64,000 nt of DNA from VAZQ01 sp046733355 (GTDB taxonomy: Bacteria > Pseudomonadota > Alphaproteobacteria > Rhizobiales > Xanthobacteraceae), in assembly GCA_046733355.1 (NCBI GenBank), contig JBKPOZ010000020.1:1-64000 (forward strand), given 5' to 3'. Under the pieces are notes generated by a model. That model made no database searches. It saw nothing but the letters and a program-made list of their open reading frames with translations, and was not told the origin of the DNA. Below, in pieces: positions 54,821 through 63,177 of the stretch (within the stretch, counting starts at the first letter, position 1; every line of letters begins with the position of its first letter). The position numbers were made by a program, and so were the translations under genes.

Positions 54821-56581
54821 ATGAACAAGGAAATGACCGGTGCCGAGATGGTGATTGCCGCGCTTGTCGATCAGGGCGTCGAGCATCTGTTCGGGTATCC
54901 GGGGGGCGCGGTGCTGCCCATCTATGACGCCCTCTTCGAGCAGCAGAAGATCAAGCACATCCTCGTGCGCCATGAGCAGGGCGCGGTGCATGCGGCGGAA
55001 GGCTATGCGCGCTCAAGCGGCAAGCCCGGCTGTGTTTTGGTCACGTCGGGGCCGGGCGCGACTAATGCGGTGACCGGACTCACAGACGCGCTCATGGACT
55101 CGATCCCGATCGTCTGCATCACCGGGCAGGTCCCCACCCATCTTATTGGCAACGACGCATTCCAGGAATGCGACACCGTCGGCATCACGCGGCCCTGCAC
55201 CAAGCACAATTATCTCGTCAAAAGCATCGCCGACCTGCCTCGCGTTCTGCACGAGGCCTTCCACATCGCCAAAAGCGGCAGGCCCGGACCGGTCGTCGTC
55301 GATATTCCGAAAGACATCCAGTTTACGCGCGGGCTTTATTCGAAGCCGCGAGAGTTCCAGCACAAGGGCTATCGCCCGAAGCTCAAAGGCGATTTGCCGC
55401 AAATCAAGACGGCAATCGAGCTGATGCAGCGTGCGAAGCGGCCGCTATTCTACACGGGCGGGGGCGTCATCAATTCGGGGCGCGAAGCCAGTCACCTCCT
55501 GCGCGAGCTCGTCAAGGCGACGGGATTTCCCATTACCTCAACGCTCATGGGGCTTGGCGCCTATGCGGCCTCCGACCCCCAGTGGCTCGGGATGCTGGGT
55601 ATGCACGGCACTTACGAGGCGAATCTCGCCATGCACGACTGCGATGTGATGATTTGTGTCGGCGCGCGGTTCGACGATCGCATCACCGGCAGACTCGACG
55701 CGTTCTCCCCCGGTTCGAAGAAGATCCACATCGATATCGACCCGTCCTCGATCAACAAAAACGTCAAGGTCGATGTGCCGATCCTCGGCGACTGCGCGCA
55801 TGTGCTTGAGGACATGGTTCGGCTGTGGGCCGCAAGCTCGAAGCATGCGGACAGGAAAGCGCTGGAGGCATGGTGGCAGCAGATCGGCAAGTGGCGGGCG
55901 CGCAAGTCGCTCGCCTACAGGAACTTCAATGAAGTGATCAAGCCGCAGTATGCCATCGAGCGTCTGTACGCGCTGACCAAAGACCGCGACACCTACATCA
56001 CCACCGAGGTGGGGCAGCACCAGATGTGGGCGGCGCAGTTCTATCGCTTCGAGGAGCCGAACCGCTGGATGACCTCGGGCGGGCTCGGCACCATGGGCTA
56101 TGGGCTGCCGGCGTCGGTTGGTGTGCAGCTCGCCCATCCAGGCTCGCTTGTCATCGACATTGCGGGCGAGGCCTCCGTGCTGATGACCATGCAGGAAATG
56201 TCCACGGCGGCACAGTATCGGCTCCCTATCAAGATCTTCATTCTCAACAACAAATACATGGGGATGGTGCGCCAGTGGCAGGAGCTGCTGCACGGCGGAC
56301 GCTATGCGGAGAGCTATATGGATGCCTTGCCGGATTTCGTGAAGCTTGCGGAGGCCTATCACGCTGTCGGCATCCGTTGCGAACGCCCCGGCGATCTCGA
56401 TGCCGCGATCAGGGAAATGATCACTGTCGACAAGGCGGTGATCTTCGACTGCGTCGTCGACCCCGCGGAGAACTGTTTTCCGATGATCCCGTCGGGCCGG
56501 GCGCATAACGAGATGCTGCTTGGCGACAGCGCCGTTTCCGTCGAGGAGGCGATCACCGAAGAAGGCAAGGTGATGGTGTGA
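54821..56581 (+). CDS. ilvI: acetolactate synthase large subunit
   Basis: 586-residue TPP/FAD enzyme that joins pyruvate with pyruvate or 2-oxobutyrate. The TPP-activating Glu is in VRHEQGAVHAAEGYARSSG, followed by SGPGATNAVTGLTDALMDSIP and the FAD region ARFDDRITG. The TPP/Mg motif reads AGEAS with NNKYMGM about 28 residues later; the usual form is GDxS, so Asp is replaced by Glu (GAG). ATG 54821 follows a GGAAGGA site. It lies 78 bp after the leader-peptide stop. Confidence 0.93.
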   Translation: MNKEMTGAEMVIAALVDQGVEHLFGYPGGAVLPIYDALFEQQKIKHILVRHEQGAVHAAEGYARSSGKPGCVLVTSGPGATNAVTGLTDALMDSIPIVCITGQVPTHLIGNDAFQECDTVGITRPCTKHNYLVKSIADLPRVLHEAFHIAKSGRPGPVVVDIPKDIQFTRGLYSKPREFQHKGYRPKLKGDLPQIKTAIELMQRAKRPLFYTGGGVINSGREASHLLRELVKATGFPITSTLMGLGAYAASDPQWLGMLGMHGTYEANLAMHDCDVMICVGARFDDRITGRLDAFSPGSKKIHIDIDPSSINKNVKVDVPILGDCAHVLEDMVRLWAASSKHADRKALEAWWQQIGKWRARKSLAYRNFNEVIKPQYAIERLYALTKDRDTYITTEVGQHQMWAAQFYRFEEPNRWMTSGGLGTMGYGLPASVGVQLAHPGSLVIDIAGEASVLMTMQEMSTAAQYRLPIKIFILNNKYMGMVRQWQELLHGGRYAESYMDALPDFVKLAEAYHAVGIRCERPGDLDAAIREMITVDKAVIFDCVVDPAENCFPMIPSGRAHNEMLLGDSAVSVEEAITEEGKVMV

Positions 56582-57117
56582 CCGCGACAACGCACTATCC
56601 CGCCGCCACCGTGGCGCAGCAGGTCGAGACGCATACGCTGTCTGTGCTGGTCGACAACGAGCCCGGAGTTTTGGCGCGGGTGATCGGCCTGTTCTCCGGG
56701 CGCGGCTACAACATCGATTCGCTCACGGTCTCAGAGACGGAGCACGAGAAGCACCTCTCGCGCATCACCATTGTGACCCGCGGCACGCCCATGGTCATCG
56801 AGCAGATCAAGAACCAGCTGGATCGGCTCGTCCCCGTGCACCGCGTCGTCGACATGACGGTGGCGGGCCCGCACCTCGAGCGCGAGCTGGCGATGGTCAA
56901 GGTGCGCGGCAAGGGTGAGCATCGGATGGAGGCACTGCGCCTTGCTGATGCGTTCCGCGCGCGCGTAATCGACGCCTCCACCGAAAGCTTCGTGTTCGAG
57001 ATCACCGGCGCGAGCGAGAAGATTGAAAGCTTCGTGGCGCTGATGCTGCCCCTGGGCCTCGTCGAGGTCTCGCGCACGGGTATCGTGGCGATCGCCCGCG
57101 GCCCGGAAGGGATGTGA
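56578..57117 (+). CDS. ilvH: acetolactate synthase regulatory subunit
   Basis: 179 residues with the ACT domain typical of IlvH (HTLSVLVDNEPGVLARVIGLFSGRGYNIDSLTVS). It binds valine for feedback inhibition of IlvI. The GTG at 56578 overlaps the ilvI stop as GTGA. The gene is followed by a higBA pair before ilvC. Confidence 0.93.
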   Translation: MTATTHYPAATVAQQVETHTLSVLVDNEPGVLARVIGLFSGRGYNIDSLTVSETEHEKHLSRITIVTRGTPMVIEQIKNQLDRLVPVHRVVDMTVAGPHLERELAMVKVRGKGEHRMEALRLADAFRARVIDASTESFVFEITGASEKIESFVALMLPLGLVEVSRTGIVAIARGPEGM

Positions 57118-57122
57118 CCAAT

Positions 57123-57150
57123 TGACCGCTGTACGGCTACGCCGTACAAC
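57123..57150 (+). promoter_or_regulatory. higBA promoter/operator palindrome
   Basis: TGTACGGC (57130-57137), TAC, then GCCGTACA (57141-57148) form a perfect 8-bp-arm palindrome. A -35-like TTGACC (57123-57128) and a -10-like TACAAC (57145-57150) flank it with 16-bp spacing. This is a good candidate for the HigA operator that autorepresses the operon. Confidence 0.65.
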
Positions 57151-57158
57151 AGTGCCGC

Positions 57159-57443
57159 ATGCTCATCGTCAGCTTCCGCCACAAAGACCTTGAGCGGTTG
57201 TGGCGACGTGACGAGGCTCGTGGCGTTGTACGTCAACACGAATCGAAGCTTCGCGCCATGTTGACGGCGATTGAGGAGGCAGACAATCTTGCGGAACTGA
57301 ACACGGTACCTGGTTGGCGGCTTCACCCTCTCAAAGGTAACCGTAAGGGTGCGTGGAGCATGGTCGTGACGCGCAATCATCGCCTCACGTTCAGACTGGA
57401 TGGATCACGCGTAAGCGAAATCGATTTCGAAGATTATCACTGA
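57159..57443 (+). CDS. higB: HigB-type toxin (RelE-superfamily mRNA interferase)
   Basis: 94 residues with the RelE-fold killer features (LERLWRRDEA, GWRLHPLKGNRKGAWSMVVTRNHRLTFRL). HigB toxins cleave mRNA on the ribosome when not held by HigA. The toxin gene comes first, the characteristic order of higBA. The antitoxin starts 6 bp after the stop. It breaks up the ilvH-ilvC region. Confidence 0.85.
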   Translation: MLIVSFRHKDLERLWRRDEARGVVRQHESKLRAMLTAIEEADNLAELNTVPGWRLHPLKGNRKGAWSMVVTRNHRLTFRLDGSRVSEIDFEDYH

Positions 57444-57449
57444 ACTGTC

Positions 57450-57743
57450 ATGCCGATAAAAAGTCCCTCTCATCCGGGTGAAGTCTTCTACTGGGGCGTG
57501 CTCGAACCTTTGGACATCAGCATATCCGAAGCGGCTCGCGTTCTAGGGGTTCGTCGAGCAACTCTCTCCGCTGTCATAAACGGCAGAGCTGCGCTTTCGC
57601 CTGATCTGGCCCTGCGGATTGAGAAAGGTTTCGGACCGAGGGTCGATCTCATGCTACGCATTCAAGCGGCTTACGATGCTGCTCAGATTCGTAAACACGC
57701 GAAAGACATCAAAATAAAGCGCTATGCTGCGAGAGCTGCCTGA
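57450..57743 (+). CDS. higA: HigA-type antitoxin (XRE helix-turn-helix)
   Basis: 97 residues. HPGEVFYWGVLEPLDISISEAARVLGVRRATLSAVINGRAALSPDLALRIEKGFG is the HigA signature with a helix-turn-helix. It should bind the palindrome upstream and neutralise HigB. The basic C-terminus (IRKHAKDIKIKRYAARAA) is unremarkable. Confidence 0.87.
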   Translation: MPIKSPSHPGEVFYWGVLEPLDISISEAARVLGVRRATLSAVINGRAALSPDLALRIEKGFGPRVDLMLRIQAAYDAAQIRKHAKDIKIKRYAARAA

Positions 57744-57789
57744 CACTGCTGACTAATAGCTGAGCCAAGTCGTACGTAGGAACTAAACC

Positions 57790-58809
57790 ATGCGCGTTTA
57801 TTACGACCGTGATGCCGATATCAACCTGATCAAGGGCAAGAAGGTGGCCATCATCGGCTATGGAAGTCAGGGCCATGCGCACGCGCTCAACCTGCGCGAT
57901 TCCGGCGTCAAGGATGTGGCAGTGGCGCTGCGCAAGAGCTCGCAAGGGGTGCAGAAGGCCCAGCGCGAGAAGCTCAAGGTGATGGAAGTCGCTGCCGCCG
58001 CGAAATGGGCCGATGTCATGATGATGCTCACCCCCGACGAGCTGCAGGCGGACATCTATCGCGAGCATCTCGCGAGCAACATGAAGCAGGGCGCTGCACT
58101 CATGTTCGCGCATGGGCTCAACATCCATTTCAATCTCATTGAGCCACGCGCCGATCTCGATGTGATGATGATCGCGCCGAAAGGCCCCGGACATACCGTG
58201 CGGTCCGAATATCAACGCGGGGCGGGCGTGCCGATGCTGATGGCGGTGCACCGTGACGTTTCCGGCAACGCCCATGATCTCACATTGTCATACGGTGCGG
58301 CGATCGGCGGCGGGCGCGCCGGCATCATCGAGACCACGTTCCGCGAGGAATGCGAAACCGACCTGTTTGGCGAGCAGTCGGTGCTGTGCGGCGGCCTGGT
58401 CGAACTGATGAAGGCCGGATACGAGACGCTGGTCGAGGCCGGCTATGCACCCGAAATGGCCTATTTCGAATGTGTGCACGAGGTGAAATTGATCGTGGAT
58501 CTGATCTACGAGGGCGGCATTGCGACCATGAATTACTCGGTCTCCAATACCGCCGAATACGGGGAGTATGTCTCGGGCCCGCGTGTGGTGAACGAGGCGA
58601 CGCGCGCCGAGATGAAACGCATTCTCGCCGATATCCAGAGCGGTCTGTTCACCCGCAACTGGATGCTGGAGAACAGGGTCAACCAGACCTCGTTCAAGGC
58701 CATGCGCGCGAAAATGGCGGCGCATCCGATCGAGGAGATCGGCGCCAAGCTGCGCGCCATGATGCCTTGGATCAAGCAGACGGCGCTGGTCGACCGCAGC
58801 CGGAACTAG
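57790..58809 (+). CDS. ilvC: ketol-acid reductoisomerase
   Basis: 339 residues (class I). It converts acetolactate or acetohydroxybutyrate to the dihydroxy acid using NADPH. The NADP-binding VAIIGYGSQGHAHALNL and the metal-site FREECETDLFGEQSVLCGG are present, and GPGHTVRSEY and EYGEYVSGPRVV are typical. The product of ilvIH is the substrate. It follows higBA with a 46-bp gap. Confidence 0.95.
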   Translation: MRVYYDRDADINLIKGKKVAIIGYGSQGHAHALNLRDSGVKDVAVALRKSSQGVQKAQREKLKVMEVAAAAKWADVMMMLTPDELQADIYREHLASNMKQGAALMFAHGLNIHFNLIEPRADLDVMMIAPKGPGHTVRSEYQRGAGVPMLMAVHRDVSGNAHDLTLSYGAAIGGGRAGIIETTFREECETDLFGEQSVLCGGLVELMKAGYETLVEAGYAPEMAYFECVHEVKLIVDLIYEGGIATMNYSVSNTAEYGEYVSGPRVVNEATRAEMKRILADIQSGLFTRNWMLENRVNQTSFKAMRAKMAAHPIEEIGAKLRAMMPWIKQTALVDRSRN

Positions 58810-58847
58810 ACTGGAGCGAGTTGGCGAATGCGCTTCGCGCAGTCCGG

Positions 58848-58919
58848 CTTCCGCTCATTCCCGCGCAAGCGGGAATCCAGCAGATGCTGGGTCCCCGCTT
58901 TCGCGGGGACGAGCGGAAG
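58848..58919. repeat. ~70-bp dispersed palindromic repeat, copy 3
   Basis: The cleanest copy. CTTCCGCTC (58848-58856) opens and GAGCGGAAG (58911-58919) closes; inside are TCCCGCGCAAGCGGGA and CCCCGCTTTCGCGGGG hairpins. It lies between ilvC and the next ABC ATPase gene and ends immediately before that gene's GTG start. Confidence 0.85.
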
Positions 58920-59732
58920 GTGAGGGTACCGAACACGCTCGCGATTGTATTCTCGCAAGTTGCGGTCAACTTTCGCCTGGCGGAGGGTGGCTCATATCCG
59001 GCGATCAGGCCGACCTCGCTGGCCATAGCCGATGGCGAGTTTGTTTCGGTTGTCGGACCGACCGGGTGCGGGAAGTCCACGCTTCTCAACGTGGCGGCCG
59101 GGCTGCTCGCTCCTTCCGCCGGCACTGTTGAGATTTTCGGCACTCCGCTGGGCGGGCTTAATCGGCAGGCCGGATATCTGTTTCAGGCCGACGCGTTGTT
59201 TCCGTGGCACACTGCGGTCGAGAACATCGCCGTAGGGGTCGAAATCGCGGGTATGGCGCGCCAGGAAGCCCACGCGCGCGCGCAGGCTTGGCTCGCCCGC
59301 GTCGGCCTTGCGGAGTTCGGTGGCCGCTACCCGCACATGCTCTCAGGCGGACAACGCAAGCGCGTTGGCCTGGCGCAGGTGCTCATTCGCGATCCAAAAA
59401 TACTCCTCATGGACGAGCCGTTCGGCCCGTTGGATGCCCAGACGCGGCAGATCATGGGAAATCTTCTGCTTGAGCTGTGGAACGCCGATCGTAAAGCAGT
59501 GCTGTTCGTAACGCATGACCTCGAAGAAGCCATCGCGCTCTCAGATCGGGTGGTGATCATGTCGGCGGGTCCCGCAGCAGCAGTCATCGGCGAATGGCCG
59601 GTCCTGCTGCCGCGCCCGCGCGACATTTCGGATGTCAAGCTCCATGCCGCCTTTCAAAAACTGCATGCGGAAATCTGGAGCATGCTGAAATCGGAAGTGC
59701 TCAAGGGCTACGCCCAGACCAACCACAGCTGA
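58920..59732 (+). CDS. NitT/TauT-type ABC transporter ATPase
   Basis: 270 residues. Walker A GPTGCGKST, Q-loop FQADALFPW, signature LSGGQ, Walker B ILLMDEP and H-loop FVTHDLEEA are all canonical. The GTG at 58920 starts the protein; in-frame sequence upstream includes the repeat (58848-58919) and is not family-like. Together with the permease 7 bp downstream this is a normal importer pair. The matching binding protein is probably the one at 63178 or elsewhere. Confidence 0.87.
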   Translation: MRVPNTLAIVFSQVAVNFRLAEGGSYPAIRPTSLAIADGEFVSVVGPTGCGKSTLLNVAAGLLAPSAGTVEIFGTPLGGLNRQAGYLFQADALFPWHTAVENIAVGVEIAGMARQEAHARAQAWLARVGLAEFGGRYPHMLSGGQRKRVGLAQVLIRDPKILLMDEPFGPLDAQTRQIMGNLLLELWNADRKAVLFVTHDLEEAIALSDRVVIMSAGPAAAVIGEWPVLLPRPRDISDVKLHAAFQKLHAEIWSMLKSEVLKGYAQTNHS

Positions 59733-59739
59733 GACGAAC

Positions 59740-60528
59740 ATGTCCCGAGGCCGCCTTCTCGCGCTGCAGGTGCTCGTCGCGCTCATTGCCGTGCTGCTGT
59801 GGCAGGTGCTGACGTCGGTTCCCAGCCCCGAACACGCCTTATTGCCTCGCTTCTTCTTCTCCACGCCGGCGGATGTAGGGGCGCGGCTGGTTAAATGGGT
59901 GGTGGAGCGCAGCATCTGGGAGCATCTCTGGATCACGCTTGTCGAAGCCCTGCTTGCGTTCGTGATTGGCTCGGCTGCCGGTATCGTCGTTGGCTTCTGG
60001 TTTGCGCGCCAACCTTTCGTGGCGGCGGTGTTTGATCCGTATGTTAAAATGGCCAATGCGCTTCCCCGGGTGGTGCTCGCCCCGATTTTCGCGCTGTGGT
60101 TCGGGCTCGGCATCTGGTCGAAGGTGGCGCTCGGCTTCACGCTTGTTTTCTTCATTGTCTTTTTCAACGTGTACCAGGGAGTGAAGGAGGTAAGCCCCGT
60201 CTTGCTCGCCAATGCGCGCATGCTGGGCATGAACGAGCGCCAGCTTCTGCGCCATGTGTACTGGCCGTCCGCGCTGTCCTGGATGTTCTCTTCCCTGCAT
60301 ACCGCGGTCGGCTTCGCCGTGGTTGGCGCCGTCGTGGGAGAGTATCTCGGCGCCGCGGCCGGGCTCGGCTATCTCATCCAGCAGGCGGAATCGGTCTTTG
60401 ACGTTGCGGGCGTATTTGCCGGCATGATCGTGCTCACCGCATTCGTCATCTGCATCGACGCCCTGGTGACCCGGATTGAGCGCCGGCTCCTGGTCTGGCG
60501 CCCGTCGGCCGCAAGCGATGCGGTTTAG
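59740..60528 (+). CDS. NitT/TauT-type ABC transporter permease
   Basis: 262 residues with about six helices and the class motifs (ANALPRVVLAPIFALWFGLGIWSKV; LLANARMLGMNERQLLRHVYWPSALSWMF). It directly follows the ATPase gene. The substrate is unknown. Confidence 0.87.
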   Translation: MSRGRLLALQVLVALIAVLLWQVLTSVPSPEHALLPRFFFSTPADVGARLVKWVVERSIWEHLWITLVEALLAFVIGSAAGIVVGFWFARQPFVAAVFDPYVKMANALPRVVLAPIFALWFGLGIWSKVALGFTLVFFIVFFNVYQGVKEVSPVLLANARMLGMNERQLLRHVYWPSALSWMFSSLHTAVGFAVVGAVVGEYLGAAAGLGYLIQQAESVFDVAGVFAGMIVLTAFVICIDALVTRIERRLLVWRPSAASDAV

Positions 60529-60550
60529 ACCACGCGGAGAAACGGCATCT

Positions 60551-61546
60551 CTATTCGATCACCTCGTCGGCGCGTTGCTGGAAAGCTAAAGGCACTTCAA
60601 TACCAAGCGCCTTCGCGGTCTTTAGATTGATCACAAGGTCGTACTTGACGGGGGCTTGTACCGGCAGCTCGCTTGGTTTGGCGCCCCTGAGAATGCGATC
60701 GACATACGTTGCGGCAAGCCGAAACAAGTCGCGCTGATCGCTTCCATAAGACAGCAGGCCGCCGATATCAGGAAAGAAACGCCACGGGTAGACGGCAGGC
60801 ACATGGTGACGGGCAGCCAGTGATACGATTTCCTCGCGGTAGACGTTGAGAAATCCATCTGGGATGACGACCAACCCGGCATGCGGGGTGCGGCCCTGTT
60901 CGCCAATTACGAACGCGAGATCGGCTAGACTGTGCACAGGTGCGTCGGCGGCTTGCAACCCCAGCGATGCGGCGGCGGCTTTCAACGGCGTCAGGTAGAT
61001 CCCGGCGTAAGGTGTCGTTGCCGGATTGAAAAGGACGCTGACCCGATGGAGGCGCGGCGCAATATCCTTGAGCAACTCCACCCATTTGCCGGAAATTGTC
61101 GGCTCCATGACGGTAAAGCCGGTGGCATTGCGACCGGGACGCGCAAGGCTCTCAACGAAGCCGCTACCGACCGGATCGGCAACGATGACAAATATGACCG
61201 GAATGGTCCGCGTTTGCTGCAGCATTGAAGCTGTGGGGGGTGTGTTCTGGGTGAGAATGACTTCGGGCTGTAACCCGACCAGTTCTTTGGCGGATCGTTG
61301 CCTTGTTTCCGCGTCATCGAGCGCCCCCCAACGAAAATCGATTCGGACATTGCGGCCTTCGCTCCAGCCGAGCTTCTCAAGTCCGGCGCGAAAGGAGGCT
61401 ACGTAAGCCTTGAACTCGGCGTCGTCCTCGGCATGTGCCATCAGCACGCCGATCCGGCGCATCCCGCTGGGCTGCTGCGCATGCGCGGCGGCGGTCCAGC
61501 CTGCCGCCGCGCCGCCAACAATCGTGATGAAATCGCGTCGTCGCAT
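60551..61546 (-). CDS. ABC_sub_bind-family periplasmic binding protein
   Basis: 331 residues with a Tat-type N-terminus (MRRRDFITIVGGAAAGWTAAAHAQ). The body resembles the tryptophan/tyrosine-type ABC_sub_bind proteins (RRIGVLMAHAEDDAEFKAYVASFRAGLEKLGW; PVIFVIVADPVGSGFVESLARPGRNATGF). No permease or ATPase of that class is adjacent, so it is an orphan binding protein. It is convergent with the permease gene above. Confidence 0.83.
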   Translation of the reverse strand: MRRRDFITIVGGAAAGWTAAAHAQQPSGMRRIGVLMAHAEDDAEFKAYVASFRAGLEKLGWSEGRNVRIDFRWGALDDAETRQRSAKELVGLQPEVILTQNTPPTASMLQQTRTIPVIFVIVADPVGSGFVESLARPGRNATGFTVMEPTISGKWVELLKDIAPRLHRVSVLFNPATTPYAGIYLTPLKAAAASLGLQAADAPVHSLADLAFVIGEQGRTPHAGLVVIPDGFLNVYREEIVSLAARHHVPAVYPWRFFPDIGGLLSYGSDQRDLFRLAATYVDRILRGAKPSELPVQAPVKYDLVINLKTAKALGIEVPLAFQQRADEVIE

Positions 61547-61667
61547 TGCCTGTCCGGGGCTTCGAGGGCGCTTCGATGCCTGATTTTGATTCAGCCTATC
61601 AAAACAGGAATCTGCGATTGACGAAGCGGGGTGCTTCGTCCATCAGTGTGGCAGCAGGATGCGTCGC

Positions 61668-62897
61668 TTATCTCTTCACAAGCGCACATTCGCCTTCCTC
61701 CAGAGGCCGAAAGGCTTGCTCCGCCGGGATGGTCGCAAGCTGCTTGTAGTAGTCCCACGGCTCCTTGCTCTCCTCAGGCCTCTTCACTTCAAACAAGTAC
61801 ATCGGATGGATCTTGCGTCCGTCGACGCGCACGCTGCCCTTGCCCATGAGCTTGTCGTCGGTTGGCAGCTCCTTCATCTTGGCGACGACCGCTTTGCCGT
61901 CGGCATGGCTACCAAGCGCCTCGACTGCGCGCAGGTAATGGATCACGGCCGAATACACCCCGACCACCGTGTAACCCGGCATGCGGCCGAGCGCCGCAAA
62001 ATATTCGCGCGCGATTGCCCGATTGGTATCGTTCTGGTCCCAGTACCATGGATCGGTGAAAATCAGGCCCTGCGCTGTCTTCAGGCCAAGCGAATGGATA
62101 TCGGTGACGAAGATCAGCAGCCCGGCCAGTGTTTGGCCGCCGGCGACGATGCCGAACTCGGAGGCCTGCTTGATCGAGTTGATGGTATCGCCGCCCGCAT
62201 TGGCAAGCCCGATGACCTTCGCTTTTGAGGTTTTCGCCTGCAGCAGGAACGAGGAAAAGTCGGTGCCGGGAAACGGGTGGCGTACCTTGCCGAGCACCTT
62301 GCCGCCGCTCTTGACCACGACCGCTTCGGTATCGCGTTCGAGCGCGTGACCGAAGGCGTAGTCGGCCGTGATGAAGAACCAGGTATCGCCACCCCGCTTG
62401 ACGAGCGCGTTGCCGGTGCCATTCGCCAACGCCCAGGTATCGTAGATCCAATGCACGGTGTTGGCCGTGCATGCCTTTCCCGTGAGGTCGGACGTGGCGG
62501 GCCCGACTGCCAGGAACACCTTGTTCTTGTCACGCGTAAGCTCGTTGATCGCAAGTGCCACTGACGACGTGGGCACGTCGGCAACCGCATCGACTCGCTC
62601 AACGTCGAACCAGCGCCGCGCGATGTTGAGTCCGATGTCGGGCTTGTTCAGGTGATCGGCGCTTATGATCTCGACGTTCATGCCCTTGGCGGACGCGCCA
62701 AAATCTTCGACCGCCTTGCGTGCCATCCATACCGAGCCGGTACCCGCGATATCCGCATACAGACCCGATTGATCGTTGAGAACCCCGATCTTGATAGTGC
62801 CGCCGCGATAGTCCGCCTTCCCGGTCACGGGGTTCAGTGCGCCCGCCACAACGAGGCCGAGCCAAACAATGAGGGCGCGCTTCGACCACCTGATCAT
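61668..62897 (-). CDS. branched-chain-type ABC transporter binding protein (Peripla_BP_6)
   Basis: 409 residues with a signal peptide (RALIVWLGLVVAGALNPVTGKA). The fold matches LivJ-type extracellular ligand-binding receptors: IKIGVLNDQSGLYADIAGTGSVWMARKAVEDFG at the start and YAFGHALERDTEAVVVKSGGKVLG in the middle. It is alone: no LivHMGF genes. ATG 62897 has a GGGAGAACGG site. It is divergent from the truncated gene at 63178. Confidence 0.85.
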   Translation of the reverse strand: MIRWSKRALIVWLGLVVAGALNPVTGKADYRGGTIKIGVLNDQSGLYADIAGTGSVWMARKAVEDFGASAKGMNVEIISADHLNKPDIGLNIARRWFDVERVDAVADVPTSSVALAINELTRDKNKVFLAVGPATSDLTGKACTANTVHWIYDTWALANGTGNALVKRGGDTWFFITADYAFGHALERDTEAVVVKSGGKVLGKVRHPFPGTDFSSFLLQAKTSKAKVIGLANAGGDTINSIKQASEFGIVAGGQTLAGLLIFVTDIHSLGLKTAQGLIFTDPWYWDQNDTNRAIAREYFAALGRMPGYTVVGVYSAVIHYLRAVEALGSHADGKAVVAKMKELPTDDKLMGKGSVRVDGRKIHPMYLFEVKRPEESKEPWDYYKQLATIPAEQAFRPLEEGECALVKR

Positions 62898-63177
62898 CAC
62901 CGTTCTCCCTGAGATTCCGTGGTTCGCTCTTTGTGCCTCTGCTGCATGAACCTGCCGCCGAGCAGCGTGGTGAACTTGCGTCGCCTCATCGGCAGCGTCC
63001 TCGCCGAGGGCAGACCTTACCATACTGGGGAGCGGGGAAGCGCGTTTCTTAGACTAGCGCCGGCATCAGCAGCGTATTGCGGCGCCAGCGTCGTTCAGCA
63101 AAACTCCGAGGAAACAGCCGCACGCGATAATCGACGCGATTGGGCCGGCACAAGCAAGGATGACGGGAGGACATTGC

